Positions 1 through 8,540 of a stretch of DNA of 64,000 bases are shown here, piece after piece. The notes below the pieces were generated by a model, which ran no database searches, was not told the origin of the DNA, and saw nothing but the letters and a program-made list of their open reading frames with translations. Both the position numbers and the translations under genes were made by a program. The first letter of the stretch is position 1. Each line of letters starts with the position of its first letter. This stretch comes from Marinobacter pelagius (GTDB lineage Bacteria; Pseudomonadota; Gammaproteobacteria; Pseudomonadales; Oleiphilaceae): assembly GCF_900114925.1 (NCBI RefSeq), contig NZ_FOUR01000002.1, positions 496,001-560,000 on the forward strand. Direction: 5' to 3'.

Positions 1-10
1 CATAAAACAT
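1..10 (-). CDS. Start of a gene running off the left edge
   Basis: An ATG on the minus strand (positions 10-8) is preceded by a strong Shine-Dalgarno sequence, AGAGGAG, at about 18-24 (minus sense). Only Met-Phe-Tyr can be read before the window ends, so the product cannot be named. It lies 44 bases downstream of the TRAP large permease on the same strand and is probably the last visible member of the hpaF-TRAP operon. A further catabolic gene, such as a missing upper-pathway hydroxylase, would fit there, but that is only a guess. Confidence 0.5.
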
Positions 11-54
11 GGTTCTTCTCCTCTATTGCCCCGGGACAGGCATGGCAGCTTCGC

Positions 55-1383
55 TTAGTGGTACAGCAGGTCCGGCAAAAACAGTGAAATCTGAGCAACA
101 AAAACAATCAGCGCCAAACGTACAATATCGGCACACCAGAACGGGGTAACGCCCTTGAAGATAGTACCTGTTTTCACATCTCTTAATACCGCACTGAGCA
201 CAAAGACATTCATACCCACCGGTGGTGTGATCAGACTGATTTCGGTAACCACTACGACGACAATCCCAAACCAAACAAGATCGAAGCCGAGGCTTTCCAC
301 CAACGGGTAGAACACCGGAACCGTCAATAGCATCATGGAAAGGCTCTCAAACACCATGCCAAGCACGATATAAATGCCAAGGATTGCCAATATCACCATG
401 ATAGGTGACACATCCAGCGAGCTAATGAAACTCAGTAGCATGTCCGGCAACCCGGCCCGGTTAATAAAGTCCGAGAAAATCAGCGCCCCAATCACCACCG
501 CAAACAACATCGCAGAAGTACGAGCTGTATCCGCCAGTGTTTCGAAAAGTGTCGAGAGGGTGAGCCGGCGACGGGCCAGGGCAATGACAAATGCTCCGCC
601 AGCCCCGATACCCGCTGCTTCGGTCGGTGTGAAAACACCCAGGTAGATACCTCCCATCACGACAGTGAAAAGTGCAAGCACACCCCACACATTCCTTAAA
701 GCCTTCAGGCGTTCCGGCCAGGACGTCTTTTCTCCGGCAGGCCCCGCGTCAGGATTCCGCTTGACGACGTACCACACGGCCGCCAGATACAGCAGGACAC
801 CCAGCAGACCAGGGATAAAACCGGCAGCAAACAGCTCGCGGATACTCGATTCAGTCAGCAAGCCATAGATCACCAGGATAACGCTCGGCGGAATCAGAAT
901 GCCCAGGGTACCACCAGCAGCAATGGAAGCCGTTGCCAGAGCATCTGAATAGCCATAACTGCGCATAGGTGGCATGGCCACCTTGGCCATCGTTGCGGAA
1001 GTCGCCAAACTGGAACCACAGATCGCCGAAAACCCTCCACAAGCCACTACCGTTGCCATGGACAATCCACCCTTGCGATGGCCGAGAAACGCGTTGGAGA
1101 CGTGATAGAGCTCCTGGGCCAGGCCCGAACGGGTCACGAGATTACCCATCAGCACGAACAATGGAATTATCGACAGACTGTAATTTTGAACGGTATCGAT
1201 CACCCGGTTCGACGCCATCGAAAGGGCGCCCCGCCAGCGGAAATCCATGAAGTTGGTCAGATCCAGTCCCATCAAAAAGGCAAAACCAAAGAAACCGACC
1301 AGCCCCATGGCAAAGGCAATTGGCACCCTCAGAACCACAATTATGAATAGGAGAACGGCAAAGCCGGTCAGCACGACGGTCAT
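55..1383 (-). CDS. TRAP transporter large permease (DctM family)
   Basis: This 442-residue, almost wholly hydrophobic protein has the length and about twelve-helix layout of DctM/SiaM-type TRAP large permeases, the inner-membrane subunit that carries an organic acid inward using the sodium gradient. Glycine- and proline-rich re-entrant stretches such as GGTLGILIPPS (about residue 150) and LITPPVGMNVFV (about residue 395) are typical of the family. It follows the small permease by 26 bases and the binding protein upstream, forming a complete P-Q-M transporter. Because the operon starts with hpaF behind a candidate HpaR-controlled promoter, the cargo is probably a hydroxyphenylacetate-type aromatic acid. 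That substrate is inferred from context only. Confidence 0.93.
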   Translation of the reverse strand: MTVVLTGFAVLLFIIVVLRVPIAFAMGLVGFFGFAFLMGLDLTNFMDFRWRGALSMASNRVIDTVQNYSLSIIPLFVLMGNLVTRSGLAQELYHVSNAFLGHRKGGLSMATVVACGGFSAICGSSLATSATMAKVAMPPMRSYGYSDALATASIAAGGTLGILIPPSVILVIYGLLTESSIRELFAAGFIPGLLGVLLYLAAVWYVVKRNPDAGPAGEKTSWPERLKALRNVWGVLALFTVVMGGIYLGVFTPTEAAGIGAGGAFVIALARRRLTLSTLFETLADTARTSAMLFAVVIGALIFSDFINRAGLPDMLLSFISSLDVSPIMVILAILGIYIVLGMVFESLSMMLLTVPVFYPLVESLGFDLVWFGIVVVVVTEISLITPPVGMNVFVLSAVLRDVKTGTIFKGVTPFWCADIVRLALIVFVAQISLFLPDLLYH

Positions 1384-1409
1384 AAAATTTTCCGTAACTG
1401 ATTATTCGT

Positions 1410-1925
1410 TTATTTGGTAGGAGAAGAGAGGATGCGATAAACGCCGAGCGTTATCATGCCCGCGGCAGTCAGCCAGCTCATGATTGCGATGTATTGGACG
1501 ATATAGCCACTGGGCAGGCCGAGGAACTCCGTCTCGACACCGCGCCGGATCGACCTCTCGCCTAGCTCAAAGATCCGTACGGCAAGAAAGTACATCGAAG
1601 AAGACATAATCAGGGCCGAAACCAGCCCGAGAGCCTTCAATAACTTTTGCCCCAAAACATGGTCAAGCAGATCCACGACGATATGCCCTCCCCGATAAGT
1701 GATAACGGGCATCGCCGCGAATACCATCAGAGCAAGACCAAGTCGGGTGAGCTCAGTTGCGCCAGGAACGGGGCTGTTGAAGATATAGCGCCCGGCCACA
1801 TCCAGGCAGGTAATCAACATCAGAAGAAAGAGGACTGAACCTGCTACAAGCTCCAGAAGGAAGGCCAGCCACTTGGCTGGCCCCTTCTCGCTATAATGAC
1901 TGTTAACCCATGTAGCGAGAGACAT
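1410..1925 (-). CDS. TRAP transporter small permease (DctQ family)
   Basis: This 171-residue protein has four predicted membrane helices (the first around LAFLLELVAGSVLFLLMLI), the size and layout of DctQ subunits, which partner the large permease in the inner membrane. I chose the ATG at 1925 because AGGAG sits 7 bases upstream. The in-frame ATG at 1952 would add nine residues and overlap the binding-protein gene by 23 bases. With the chosen start only 4 bases separate it from the upstream gene, so translation is probably coupled. Confidence 0.9.
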   Translation of the reverse strand: MSLATWVNSHYSEKGPAKWLAFLLELVAGSVLFLLMLITCLDVAGRYIFNSPVPGATELTRLGLALMVFAAMPVITYRGGHIVVDLLDHVLGQKLLKALGLVSALIMSSSMYFLAVRIFELGERSIRRGVETEFLGLPSGYIVQYIAIMSWLTAAGMITLGVYRILSSPTK

Positions 1926-1929
1926 ACGC

Positions 1930-2967
1930 TTACTCCTGATGCTCTCGCTCATATTCTCGGGCTACGGTCCGCAGCTCTTCCAGCGCCTGTCGGGCATTCG
2001 GGGCACGATCAGACACCTTCTCGATCCATTTTTCGTCCATTCCCTGAATCAGTCTCTGGAAATCCTGCGCCATCTGGTCTTCTTCCCCAACGCGGATTAT
2101 GTTGACGCCGGCTTCCTCCGCAGCCTTCAGGCCCTCATCGTCAATGGCGTCCCAGGCGCGCCCCGCCAGGGCGGAGAGTTTTTCGCCCGACACGCTCATA
2201 ATGGCCTCACGATCCCTGGGTTCGAGCTGCTCCAGGAAGTAAGGGCTGATGAACATGGAGAAGCTGCCGAGGTACATGCCCCCGGGAAGCATGGTGACGT
2301 TGGGAGCCACTTCATTGAGGCGCAGGGTTTTCTGCTCACCCATGGGCAGGAAGGCACCATCAATCACACCCTGCTGCATCATTTCGTAGACCTTCGGGGC
2401 CGGCGCTGAAACCGGTGTTACATCCATTCGCTCGCCAAGCTCGGACTGGACGCCACCACCGATACGAATCTTTTTGCCCTTTATCTGATCGAAGGAGGTG
2501 ATTGGCTCAATGGAATGGATATAGCCCGGACCATGGGTAAACATGCCAATGGGGGTCAGGCCTTCAAACTCGCCGGAATCCATGAAGTACTTGTCATACA
2601 CTCGCCAGAGTGCCACAGAAGCCGCCTCGGCTCCCACGCCCAGACCCGGCTGCTCCACAATCTGGGGCAACTGGAATCGACCGGGAACATAGCCGTGGTA
2701 GCTGAAACCAGCGTCAACAACACCATCTTCAACCAGCTGAAACATGGTTTTCGGATGGCCCAGATCGTGTTCGATTTCAACCTTGACTCGTCCCTCTGTC
2801 GCTTCCTCGACCCATTTAGCCCACGTCGGCCAGACCTCGGCGTTCTGTGGATTGGTCGGCGGCAGCCAGGTCCCTACATGCAATGTCGTCGCAGATAGAG
2901 CGCTACCGGACATCGCCAGCCCCAATGAAAGGATGGCGGCTTTGCTGAAGAGTTTTGTTTTTGTCAT
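1930..2967 (-). CDS. TRAP transporter periplasmic binding protein (DctP family)
   Basis: This 345-residue protein opens with a Sec signal peptide (MTKTKLFSKAAILSLGLAMS, cleavage likely after ALSA near residue 26). The body resembles DctP/TAXI-type solute receptors: a TWLPPTNPQN segment near the N-terminus and a conserved IKGKKIRIGGG segment that contributes to ligand binding in the family. It would capture a carboxylate substrate in the periplasm and hand it to the DctQM permease encoded downstream. It lies 117 bases after hpaF in the same orientation, and I see no promoter in the gap, so the two are probably co-transcribed. Confidence 0.93.
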   Translation of the reverse strand: MTKTKLFSKAAILSLGLAMSGSALSATTLHVGTWLPPTNPQNAEVWPTWAKWVEEATEGRVKVEIEHDLGHPKTMFQLVEDGVVDAGFSYHGYVPGRFQLPQIVEQPGLGVGAEAASVALWRVYDKYFMDSGEFEGLTPIGMFTHGPGYIHSIEPITSFDQIKGKKIRIGGGVQSELGERMDVTPVSAPAPKVYEMMQQGVIDGAFLPMGEQKTLRLNEVAPNVTMLPGGMYLGSFSMFISPYFLEQLEPRDREAIMSVSGEKLSALAGRAWDAIDDEGLKAAEEAGVNIIRVGEEDQMAQDFQRLIQGMDEKWIEKVSDRAPNARQALEELRTVAREYEREHQE

Positions 2968-3084
2968 AACGGCCTGTCTCCTGATCGTTTTGTAGTTATC
3001 ACTTGCGTTGCTGCGGCCCGGGAAAGCCAGCGAAGCTTCCTGACGCTACAGAATCCTGCAGCGGCTACCCGTTTCAAGCTCCCG

Positions 3085-3471
3085 TCAGTTACTCGAGAAC
3101 AGAGGATGAATGTTGTTCTTGTTGAATTTCAGAACCGGGTCCAGCTCGGTCATCTCAAATGAAATCTGGCAATAGCTGGAATCAGTAACCGGTTTCATCC
3201 AATCGCAGAGGATGTCGAACACCCGCTTCGCGACCTCCTTTTTCAGCGCCATATCCCGACCATGGCCGATCTTTAGAGTCAGGTTGAGGAATGAAAAGTC
3301 TTCCCTGCCATCCGCGACCCGGAAATCGTCACAACGAATAGCCCGACTACGAACGCCACCAATGGGGAAAGCCCCGGTTGAGACAATGTATTCGTGTAGA
3401 CGTGAGAACAGCGACTGGAATTCCAGACGATCGTGGAGGTTACCTGAATACTCGACGATGAAATGAGGCAT
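3085..3471 (-). CDS. hpaF: 5-carboxymethyl-2-hydroxymuconate delta-isomerase
   Basis: The 128-residue protein starts MPHFIVEYS, placing proline directly after the initiator Met. In this tautomerase-superfamily enzyme the freed N-terminal Pro is the catalytic base. Length and sequence fit HpaF/HpcD (CHMI), which isomerises 5-carboxymethyl-2-hydroxymuconate to 5-oxopent-3-ene-1,2,5-tricarboxylate in homoprotocatechuate breakdown. A longer reading frame to 3543 exists, but the Pro-2 requirement fixes the start at 3471. It is the first gene of a minus-strand operon divergent from hpaH-I-G-E, with its promoter at 3549-3577. Confidence 0.93.
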   Translation of the reverse strand: MPHFIVEYSGNLHDRLEFQSLFSRLHEYIVSTGAFPIGGVRSRAIRCDDFRVADGREDFSFLNLTLKIGHGRDMALKKEVAKRVFDILCDWMKPVTDSSYCQISFEMTELDPVLKFNKNNIHPLFSSN

Positions 3472-3548
3472 AGGATGAGTCCCGGATAGTAGGTTCATCG
3501 TTGTTATTGGGCACCCCCGGCAACATTTGTGACCCGGGGACAACTCAG

Positions 3549-3577
3549 AATCTAATTAACATATTAAGTTTTGTCAA
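3549..3577 (-). promoter_or_regulatory. hpaF-TRAP promoter with candidate HpaR operator in the spacer
   Basis: Reading the minus strand, TTGACA (3577-3572) is followed by a 17-base spacer and TAGATT (3554-3549). The spacer carries the near-palindrome TTAATATGTTAA, the same motif found in the spacers of three other promoters in this cluster. A repressor bound there would block RNA polymerase. Assigning it to HpaR is inference from the shared motif and the hpaR neighbour. Confidence 0.72.
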
Positions 3578-3638
3578 CTCGGTCCCGGAAATGAAATTTG
3601 TCCGGTGAGTGAGCGTTCAGCAGCCCCAAATCGGAGGG

Positions 3639-3667
3639 TTGACTTAGTTAATATGTTAACTAAAATA
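3639..3667 (+). promoter_or_regulatory. hpaHIGE promoter with candidate HpaR operator in the spacer
   Basis: TTGACT (3639-3644), a 17-base spacer holding GTTAATATGTTAAC, and a weak AAAATA (3662-3667; TAAAAT one base earlier is an alternative) face hpaH 116 bases downstream. It mirrors the divergent promoter at 3549-3577, so this 310-base gene-free interval appears to hold two back-to-back regulated promoters and otherwise nothing recognisable. Confidence 0.7.
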
Positions 3668-3782
3668 CCAAAAGAATCGGCTGGGCCAGGTCCTCGCCCC
3701 GGTCTCCGGACCTGGGCCACTGCAGCCCGCGACAGACCACCACCGGTCATCCACCCGACAACAAAAAAGGTGCATAGCAAGC

Positions 3783-4586
3783 ATGTTGACGAAAGATCAG
3801 ATCGAAACGGCTGCCGACCGCCTCTACCAGGCAGAGACCGCCCGCAAACAGATTCCGGCCCTGACCCTCGACTATCCGGATATGACCATGGATGATGCCT
3901 ATGCCATCCAGAAGGCCTGGGTGGATCGCAAGGTGGCCGAGGGCCGTGAGGTGATCGGCTACAAGATTGGCCTGACTTCCCGTGCCATGCAGATGTCGTC
4001 GAATATCGATGAACCCGACTATGGCGTGCTGCTTGATGACATGCTGCTCGAAGATGGCGCCACCATCAAAGCATCGGACTTTCTGGATCCGCGCATAGAG
4101 GTCGAACTGGCCTTTGTGCTGAAGAAGCCGCTGTTCGGAGACAACGTCACCATTTTCGATGTTATCAACGCAACCGACTACATCATCCCGTCACTCGAAC
4201 TGATCGCAGCCCGCTGCCTGCGCACCGATCCTGAAACCGGCTACACACGCAAAGTCTACGACACTATCTCCGACAACGCCGCTAACGCCGGCATCGTCCT
4301 GGGAGGGCGCCCCATCAAACCGATGGACATCGACCTCCGCTGGGCCGGTTGCATGCTTTACCTGAACGGCCAGATTGAAGAAACCGGGCTCGCTGGCGGC
4401 GTTCTGGGCAATCCGCTCAAGGGAATCACATGGGTTTGCAGGCGCTTTGCGCCGCACGGCGTTGGCCTCGAACCGGGTCAGGTTATTCTGTCCGGCTCCT
4501 TTACCCGGCCGGTCCCGGTCAAGGCCGGCGATACCGTACATGCCGATTTCGGTTCTCTGGGTGGCGTGGCCCTGAACTTCGAATAA
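3783..4586 (+). CDS. hpaH: 2-oxo-hept-4-ene-1,7-dioate hydratase
   Basis: This 267-residue protein is the size of HpaH/MhpD hydratases (fumarylacetoacetate-hydrolase-like fold). It adds water to 2-oxohept-4-ene-1,7-dioate, giving 4-hydroxy-2-oxoheptanedioate, the step before the HpaI aldolase. Visible family segments include GYKIGLTSRAMQ (near residue 60) and a metal-binding acidic stretch DPRIEVELAF (near residue 103). The neighbour order hpaH-hpaI is that of classical hpa clusters, 24 bases apart. The ATG at 3783 is the start that begins at the family's usual N-terminus. Confidence 0.95.
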   Translation: MLTKDQIETAADRLYQAETARKQIPALTLDYPDMTMDDAYAIQKAWVDRKVAEGREVIGYKIGLTSRAMQMSSNIDEPDYGVLLDDMLLEDGATIKASDFLDPRIEVELAFVLKKPLFGDNVTIFDVINATDYIIPSLELIAARCLRTDPETGYTRKVYDTISDNAANAGIVLGGRPIKPMDIDLRWAGCMLYLNGQIEETGLAGGVLGNPLKGITWVCRRFAPHGVGLEPGQVILSGSFTRPVPVKAGDTVHADFGSLGGVALNFE

Positions 4587-4610
4587 ACAGACCCTACCGA
4601 GGACACGAGC

Positions 4611-5417
4611 ATGGAACTGCCAAAGAACCGTTTCAAGCAGGGGCTGGCCACCGGTGAAACCCAATATGGGCTCTGGCTGGGCCTGCCGGATAACAGTGCA
4701 GCCGAAATTGCCGCCGGAGCTGGCTTTGATTGGCTACTCATCGATGGCGAACATGCCCCGTTCGACCTGCGCACGATCCTGTCTCACCTGCAGGCGATGG
4801 CGCCTTATGATGTTGCTCCGATCGTGCGCTGTGTCGAGGGCAACACCGCACTGATCAAACAGCTGCTGGATATTGGTGTACAAACCCTGCTGGTGCCGAT
4901 GGTCGAGGATGCGGAACAGGCGAAACAGCTGGTGCGGGCGGTTCGCTATCCACCGGACGGCATTCGCGGTCTCGGCACATCGCTCGCTCGGGCGGCCCGC
5001 TGGAATCAGGTACCGGGCTACGTGAAGAAAGCCAATGATGAGATCTGCCTGATCGTCCAGGTGGAAACCGCGAGTGCCTTGGACAACCTCGATGAGATCC
5101 TCGCGGTTGACGGTGTGGACGGGGTTTTCATCGGCCCGTCCGATCTTTCCGCATCCATGGGCTATGTCGGCGATGCCGGCAACCCGGTGGTTGTTGACAC
5201 CATCAACAAGGGCCTCAACACGATACGTGCGGCCGGCAAATATGCCGGCCTGCTCTGTCTCGACCCATCCCTGGCGGAAAGCTATGTTCGGCAAGGTGCC
5301 GATTTCGTTGGCGTTGGTGTCGATACCATGATTCTGGCGACCGAAACCCGCAAGTTGGCGCAACGTTTCAAACAGGGCGCGCCAGTTAAAGACGACAAAC
5401 CTCAGGCCGGCTATTGA
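4611..5417 (+). CDS. hpaI: 4-hydroxy-2-oxoheptanedioate aldolase
   Basis: This 268-residue HpcH/HpaI-family class II aldolase cleaves 4-hydroxy-2-oxoheptanedioate to pyruvate and succinic semialdehyde. Diagnostic stretches are LLIDGEHAPFD (about residues 42-52), QVETASALDNLDEI (metal-binding Glu, about residue 150) and VFIGPSDLSASMG (metal-binding Asp, about residue 178), all as in HpaI. GAGGA lies 8-9 bases before the ATG. It sits between hpaH and the two hpaG halves in one operon. Confidence 0.95.
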   Translation: MELPKNRFKQGLATGETQYGLWLGLPDNSAAEIAAGAGFDWLLIDGEHAPFDLRTILSHLQAMAPYDVAPIVRCVEGNTALIKQLLDIGVQTLLVPMVEDAEQAKQLVRAVRYPPDGIRGLGTSLARAARWNQVPGYVKKANDEICLIVQVETASALDNLDEILAVDGVDGVFIGPSDLSASMGYVGDAGNPVVVDTINKGLNTIRAAGKYAGLLCLDPSLAESYVRQGADFVGVGVDTMILATETRKLAQRFKQGAPVKDDKPQAGY

Positions 5418-5449
5418 TCAAGGACGGCCGAAACAGGAAAAGGTTACTC

Positions 5450-6118
5450 ATGACAGCAAACACCCTGGTCAACAGCAAGCTGGTCTGCGTCGCACTGAAT
5501 GACAAGTCGCAGCTGGCCGCTCTGGAGAGCACATTTAACCAAGATCCCTATAAAAAACCGCCGACCCAGCCGGTGCTGTATTACAAGCCGCGCAATACCT
5601 GGAGTGTTGATGGCGCCGAGGTGGAATGGGCGAAAGATTTCGATGGCAACAATGTGCCAGCCATGGTCGTTGGTGCCAGCCTGGGCGTGGTCATTGGCCG
5701 GGAAACCTGCCGCGTCGGCCAGGACGAAGCACTGGATTATGTGGGTGGCTACACCATCGTCGCCGACTTTTCCCTGCCGGAGGAAAGCTACTTCCGCCCC
5801 GACATCAAAGGCAAATGCCTGGATACTTCCGCGCCGGTCGGCCCGGAGATCGTCCCGGCCGACACCATCGACAATCCGGATGCCCTCACAGTCACCGTTT
5901 ACGTCAACGGCGAACAGAAAAACGAATTCCCGTTGAGGAACATGCAACGCAGCGTTGCCGAGCTGATCAGCAAGATTTCCTGGATTATGACCCTGCAACC
6001 GGGCGAGATCATCGCTGTCGGCTTTGCAGGTGACCGTGTTCCGGTCGCCCAGGGAGACAGGGTAGAAGCAACTATCGAGGGTGTCGGCACCCTGACCAAC
6101 ACACTGGGAGGTGCCTGA
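5450..6118 (+). CDS. hpaG1: HpaG-type subunit 1 (fumarylacetoacetate hydrolase family)
   Basis: This 222-residue FAH-fold protein matches one half of HpaG, the bifunctional 5-oxopent-3-ene-1,2,5-tricarboxylate decarboxylase / 2-hydroxyhepta-2,4-diene-1,7-dioate isomerase. In Escherichia coli both halves form one polypeptide; here they are separate genes with a 3-base gap. I place the start at 5450 (MTANTL), with AGGAAAAGG about 7 bases upstream, rather than at an in-frame ATG (5414) inside the hpaI end. Segments such as VGASLGVVIGR and a FAH-type DALDYVGGYT-like stretch are visible. Confidence 0.88.
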   Translation: MTANTLVNSKLVCVALNDKSQLAALESTFNQDPYKKPPTQPVLYYKPRNTWSVDGAEVEWAKDFDGNNVPAMVVGASLGVVIGRETCRVGQDEALDYVGGYTIVADFSLPEESYFRPDIKGKCLDTSAPVGPEIVPADTIDNPDALTVTVYVNGEQKNEFPLRNMQRSVAELISKISWIMTLQPGEIIAVGFAGDRVPVAQGDRVEATIEGVGTLTNTLGGA

Positions 6119-6121
6119 TCC

Positions 6122-6904
6122 ATGAGACATGCACGCATTATTTTTGATGGCCGCGAGCTCGATATCGACATTGACGCCAACGATCGCATCACGACTAGCG
6201 ACGGCCAGAGGCTGGGCGTGGACCTGGACTCCGAGGAAATCACCTGGCTGCCGCCGGTAAAGGAGCCCGGCACCATCTTCGCGCTGGGCCTGAACTATGC
6301 CGATCACGCCACCGAGCTGGCGTTCGAGCCGCCCAAGGAACCGCTGGTATTCATCAAGCACGCCAATACCCTGACCGGGCACAAGCAGGTCAGCTACCGG
6401 CCCGACAACATTGACTTCCAGCATTACGAATGCGAGCTGGTGGCGGTGATCGGCAAAGCGGGAAAGAACATCAAGCGTGAAGATGCGATGGACTACGTTG
6501 CTGGCTATACCGTCTGCAACGACTTCGCAATCCGCGACTATCTGGAGAATTACTATCGCCCGAATCTTCGGGTAAAGAGCCGGGATTCCCTGTTGCCGAT
6601 GGGACCGTGGATTGTCGATCGCGAGGACGTGGCAGACGTCAACAACCTGCGTCTGACTACCGAGGTCAACGGCAAGATCACACAGGACGGCTCAACGAAG
6701 GATATGATCTTCGACATACCCTTCCTGGTGGAATACCTGAGCAAGATCATGACCCTGAACCCGGGTGACATGATTGCCACCGGAACCCCTCACGGCGTGG
6801 TTGACATGCAGCCGGGTGACACCGTGGTCTGCACCATCGAAAACATCTGCTCGCTCGAGACACGTATCGTCTCCGAGCAAGAGTACTACGGCGACAAATA
6901 CTGA
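6122..6904 (+). CDS. hpaG2: HpaG-type subunit 2 (fumarylacetoacetate hydrolase family)
   Basis: This 260-residue FAH-family protein supplies the other half of the HpaG decarboxylase/isomerase. It has the family N-terminal motif FALGLNYADHA (near residue 53), the metal-binding ECELVAVIGK (about residue 103) and VCNDFAIRDY (near 133). It begins 3 bases after hpaG1 and ends 18 bases before hpaE, consistent with one transcript. Together with hpaG1 it should decarboxylate and isomerise the ring-opened tricarboxylate to the HpaH substrate. Which half carries which step cannot be told from sequence alone. Confidence 0.9.
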   Translation: MRHARIIFDGRELDIDIDANDRITTSDGQRLGVDLDSEEITWLPPVKEPGTIFALGLNYADHATELAFEPPKEPLVFIKHANTLTGHKQVSYRPDNIDFQHYECELVAVIGKAGKNIKREDAMDYVAGYTVCNDFAIRDYLENYYRPNLRVKSRDSLLPMGPWIVDREDVADVNNLRLTTEVNGKITQDGSTKDMIFDIPFLVEYLSKIMTLNPGDMIATGTPHGVVDMQPGDTVVCTIENICSLETRIVSEQEYYGDKY

Positions 6905-6922
6905 GCCTTCGGGAGAACCATC

Positions 6923-8458
6923 ATGAGCGATACATTAGCGACCAACCTGGAACGTGCCCAGCGCTACCTGGAGCGCTTCAGGAACAACACCACCGGCCAC
7001 TATATCAACGGTGAGTTCACCCTGGGTAACGGTGGCAACGAGTACGATAACATCACGCCAACCGACAACACCCCCATCGGCAAGATCATGGCCGGCTCAA
7101 CCGACGACATGGATGCCGCTTGCAAGGCAGCCGAGGATGCGTTTGAAGCCTGGGCGGCGACACCGGGCGCCGAGCGCAAACGGCTGCTGAACAAATTTGC
7201 CGACCGACTGGTCGAGCGTGCCGACGAGATCGCCCTGGTCGAGTCCATGGACTGCGGTCAGGCGATTCGTTTCATGAAAAAAGCGGCCGAGCGAGGCGCC
7301 GCCAACTTCCGCTTCTTCGCTGACAAGGCGCCGGAAGCCCAGGACGGCCTCGCCCTTCAGCAGCAGGAACACACCAATTTTACCGTGCGTAATGCGATTG
7401 GTCCGGTGGGCATCATCACGCCCTGGAACACACCGTTCATGCTATCTACCTGGAAGATCGCTCCGGCCCTGGCGGCGGGCTGTACCGTTGTCCACAAGCC
7501 GGCCGAGTTAACTCCCCTGAGTGCCTATATCCTGGCAGAGATCGCCGATGAAGTTCTTCCCAAGGGCGTCTGGAACATGGTCAACGGCTTCGGCGAGAGC
7601 GTTGGCAAGCGAATGACCGAACACCCTGCCATCAAGGCCGTGGCTCTGGTAGGAGAATCCGCCACTGGCTCCCACGTCATGCGTCAGGGTGCCGACACTC
7701 TCAAACGCATGCACTTCGAACTGGGCGGCAAGAACCCGGTCATCGTATTCGACGACGCCGATTTCGAGCGGGCGCTGGATGCCGTCGTCTTCATGATCTA
7801 CAGCCTCAACGGCCAGCGCTGCACCTCCTCCAGCCGTCTACTGATCCAGAGTGGTATTCGTGACAGGTTCATGGCCGCACTGGAGCAGCGAGTCCGCAAC
7901 CTGAAAGTCGGTCATCCGCTGGACCCGAATACCGAAGTCGGCCCGCTGGTGCACACGGAGCACTATGACAAGGTTCTGAGCTACTTCGACATTGCCCGAG
8001 AAGACGGCGCCAACATCGCCGTGGGTGGCAAGCGCATCACCGAGGCGCGCGGCGATCTGGACCCGGCCGGCAACTATCTGGAGCCGACCCTGTTCACCGA
8101 AGCCAACAACAAGATGCGCATCGCACAGGAAGAGATCTTTGGCCCGGTACTAACCGCTATCACCTTCGATACCGAAGAGGAAGCCATTGCGATCGCCAAT
8201 GATACGGAATACGGCCTGTCCGGCTATATCTGGACAGAAAACACTGGCCGCGCCATGCGCATGGCCAAGCACGTCGAAGCCGGCATGCTGTGGGTGAACT
8301 CCGAAAACAACCGTAACCTGCCGTCTCCGTTCGGGGGCATCAAGATGTCCGGTATCGGTCGCGACGGCGGCGACTGGAGCTTCGACTTCTACATGGAAAC
8401 CAAGAACGTCTGTATTGCGCACGGCACCCACCGGGTACCTCAGCTTGGCAAGGGCTGA
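6923..8458 (+). CDS. hpaE: 5-carboxymethyl-2-hydroxymuconate semialdehyde dehydrogenase
   Basis: This 511-residue NAD-dependent aldehyde dehydrogenase oxidises the semialdehyde produced by HpaD ring cleavage. The cofactor segment IITPWNTPFMLS (near 158), the general-base Glu in FELGGKNP (near 264) and the nucleophilic Cys in NGQRCTSSS (near 298) are all present. A GGGAG ribosome site precedes the ATG by about 6 bases. It closes the hpaH-I-G1-G2-E operon and is followed by a strong hairpin terminator at 8482-8511. The symbol rests on cluster context plus sequence length and style. Confidence 0.93.
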   Translation: MSDTLATNLERAQRYLERFRNNTTGHYINGEFTLGNGGNEYDNITPTDNTPIGKIMAGSTDDMDAACKAAEDAFEAWAATPGAERKRLLNKFADRLVERADEIALVESMDCGQAIRFMKKAAERGAANFRFFADKAPEAQDGLALQQQEHTNFTVRNAIGPVGIITPWNTPFMLSTWKIAPALAAGCTVVHKPAELTPLSAYILAEIADEVLPKGVWNMVNGFGESVGKRMTEHPAIKAVALVGESATGSHVMRQGADTLKRMHFELGGKNPVIVFDDADFERALDAVVFMIYSLNGQRCTSSSRLLIQSGIRDRFMAALEQRVRNLKVGHPLDPNTEVGPLVHTEHYDKVLSYFDIAREDGANIAVGGKRITEARGDLDPAGNYLEPTLFTEANNKMRIAQEEIFGPVLTAITFDTEEEAIAIANDTEYGLSGYIWTENTGRAMRMAKHVEAGMLWVNSENNRNLPSPFGGIKMSGIGRDGGDWSFDFYMETKNVCIAHGTHRVPQLGKG

Positions 8459-8481
8459 TTACACGTCAAAGGCCAAAGCAA

Positions 8482-8511
8482 CAGGACCCCGTGTCGCTGC
8501 ACGGGGTCCTG
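8482..8511 (+). terminator. Rho-independent terminator after hpaE
   Basis: An 11-12 bp GC-rich stem (CAGGACCCCGTG and its complement) with a six-base loop is followed by CCCTTTT. It lies 24 bases past the hpaE stop and before hpaA. Confidence 0.8.
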
Positions 8512-8540
8512 CCCTTTTCGACTTTTGATATATTCGCGCT

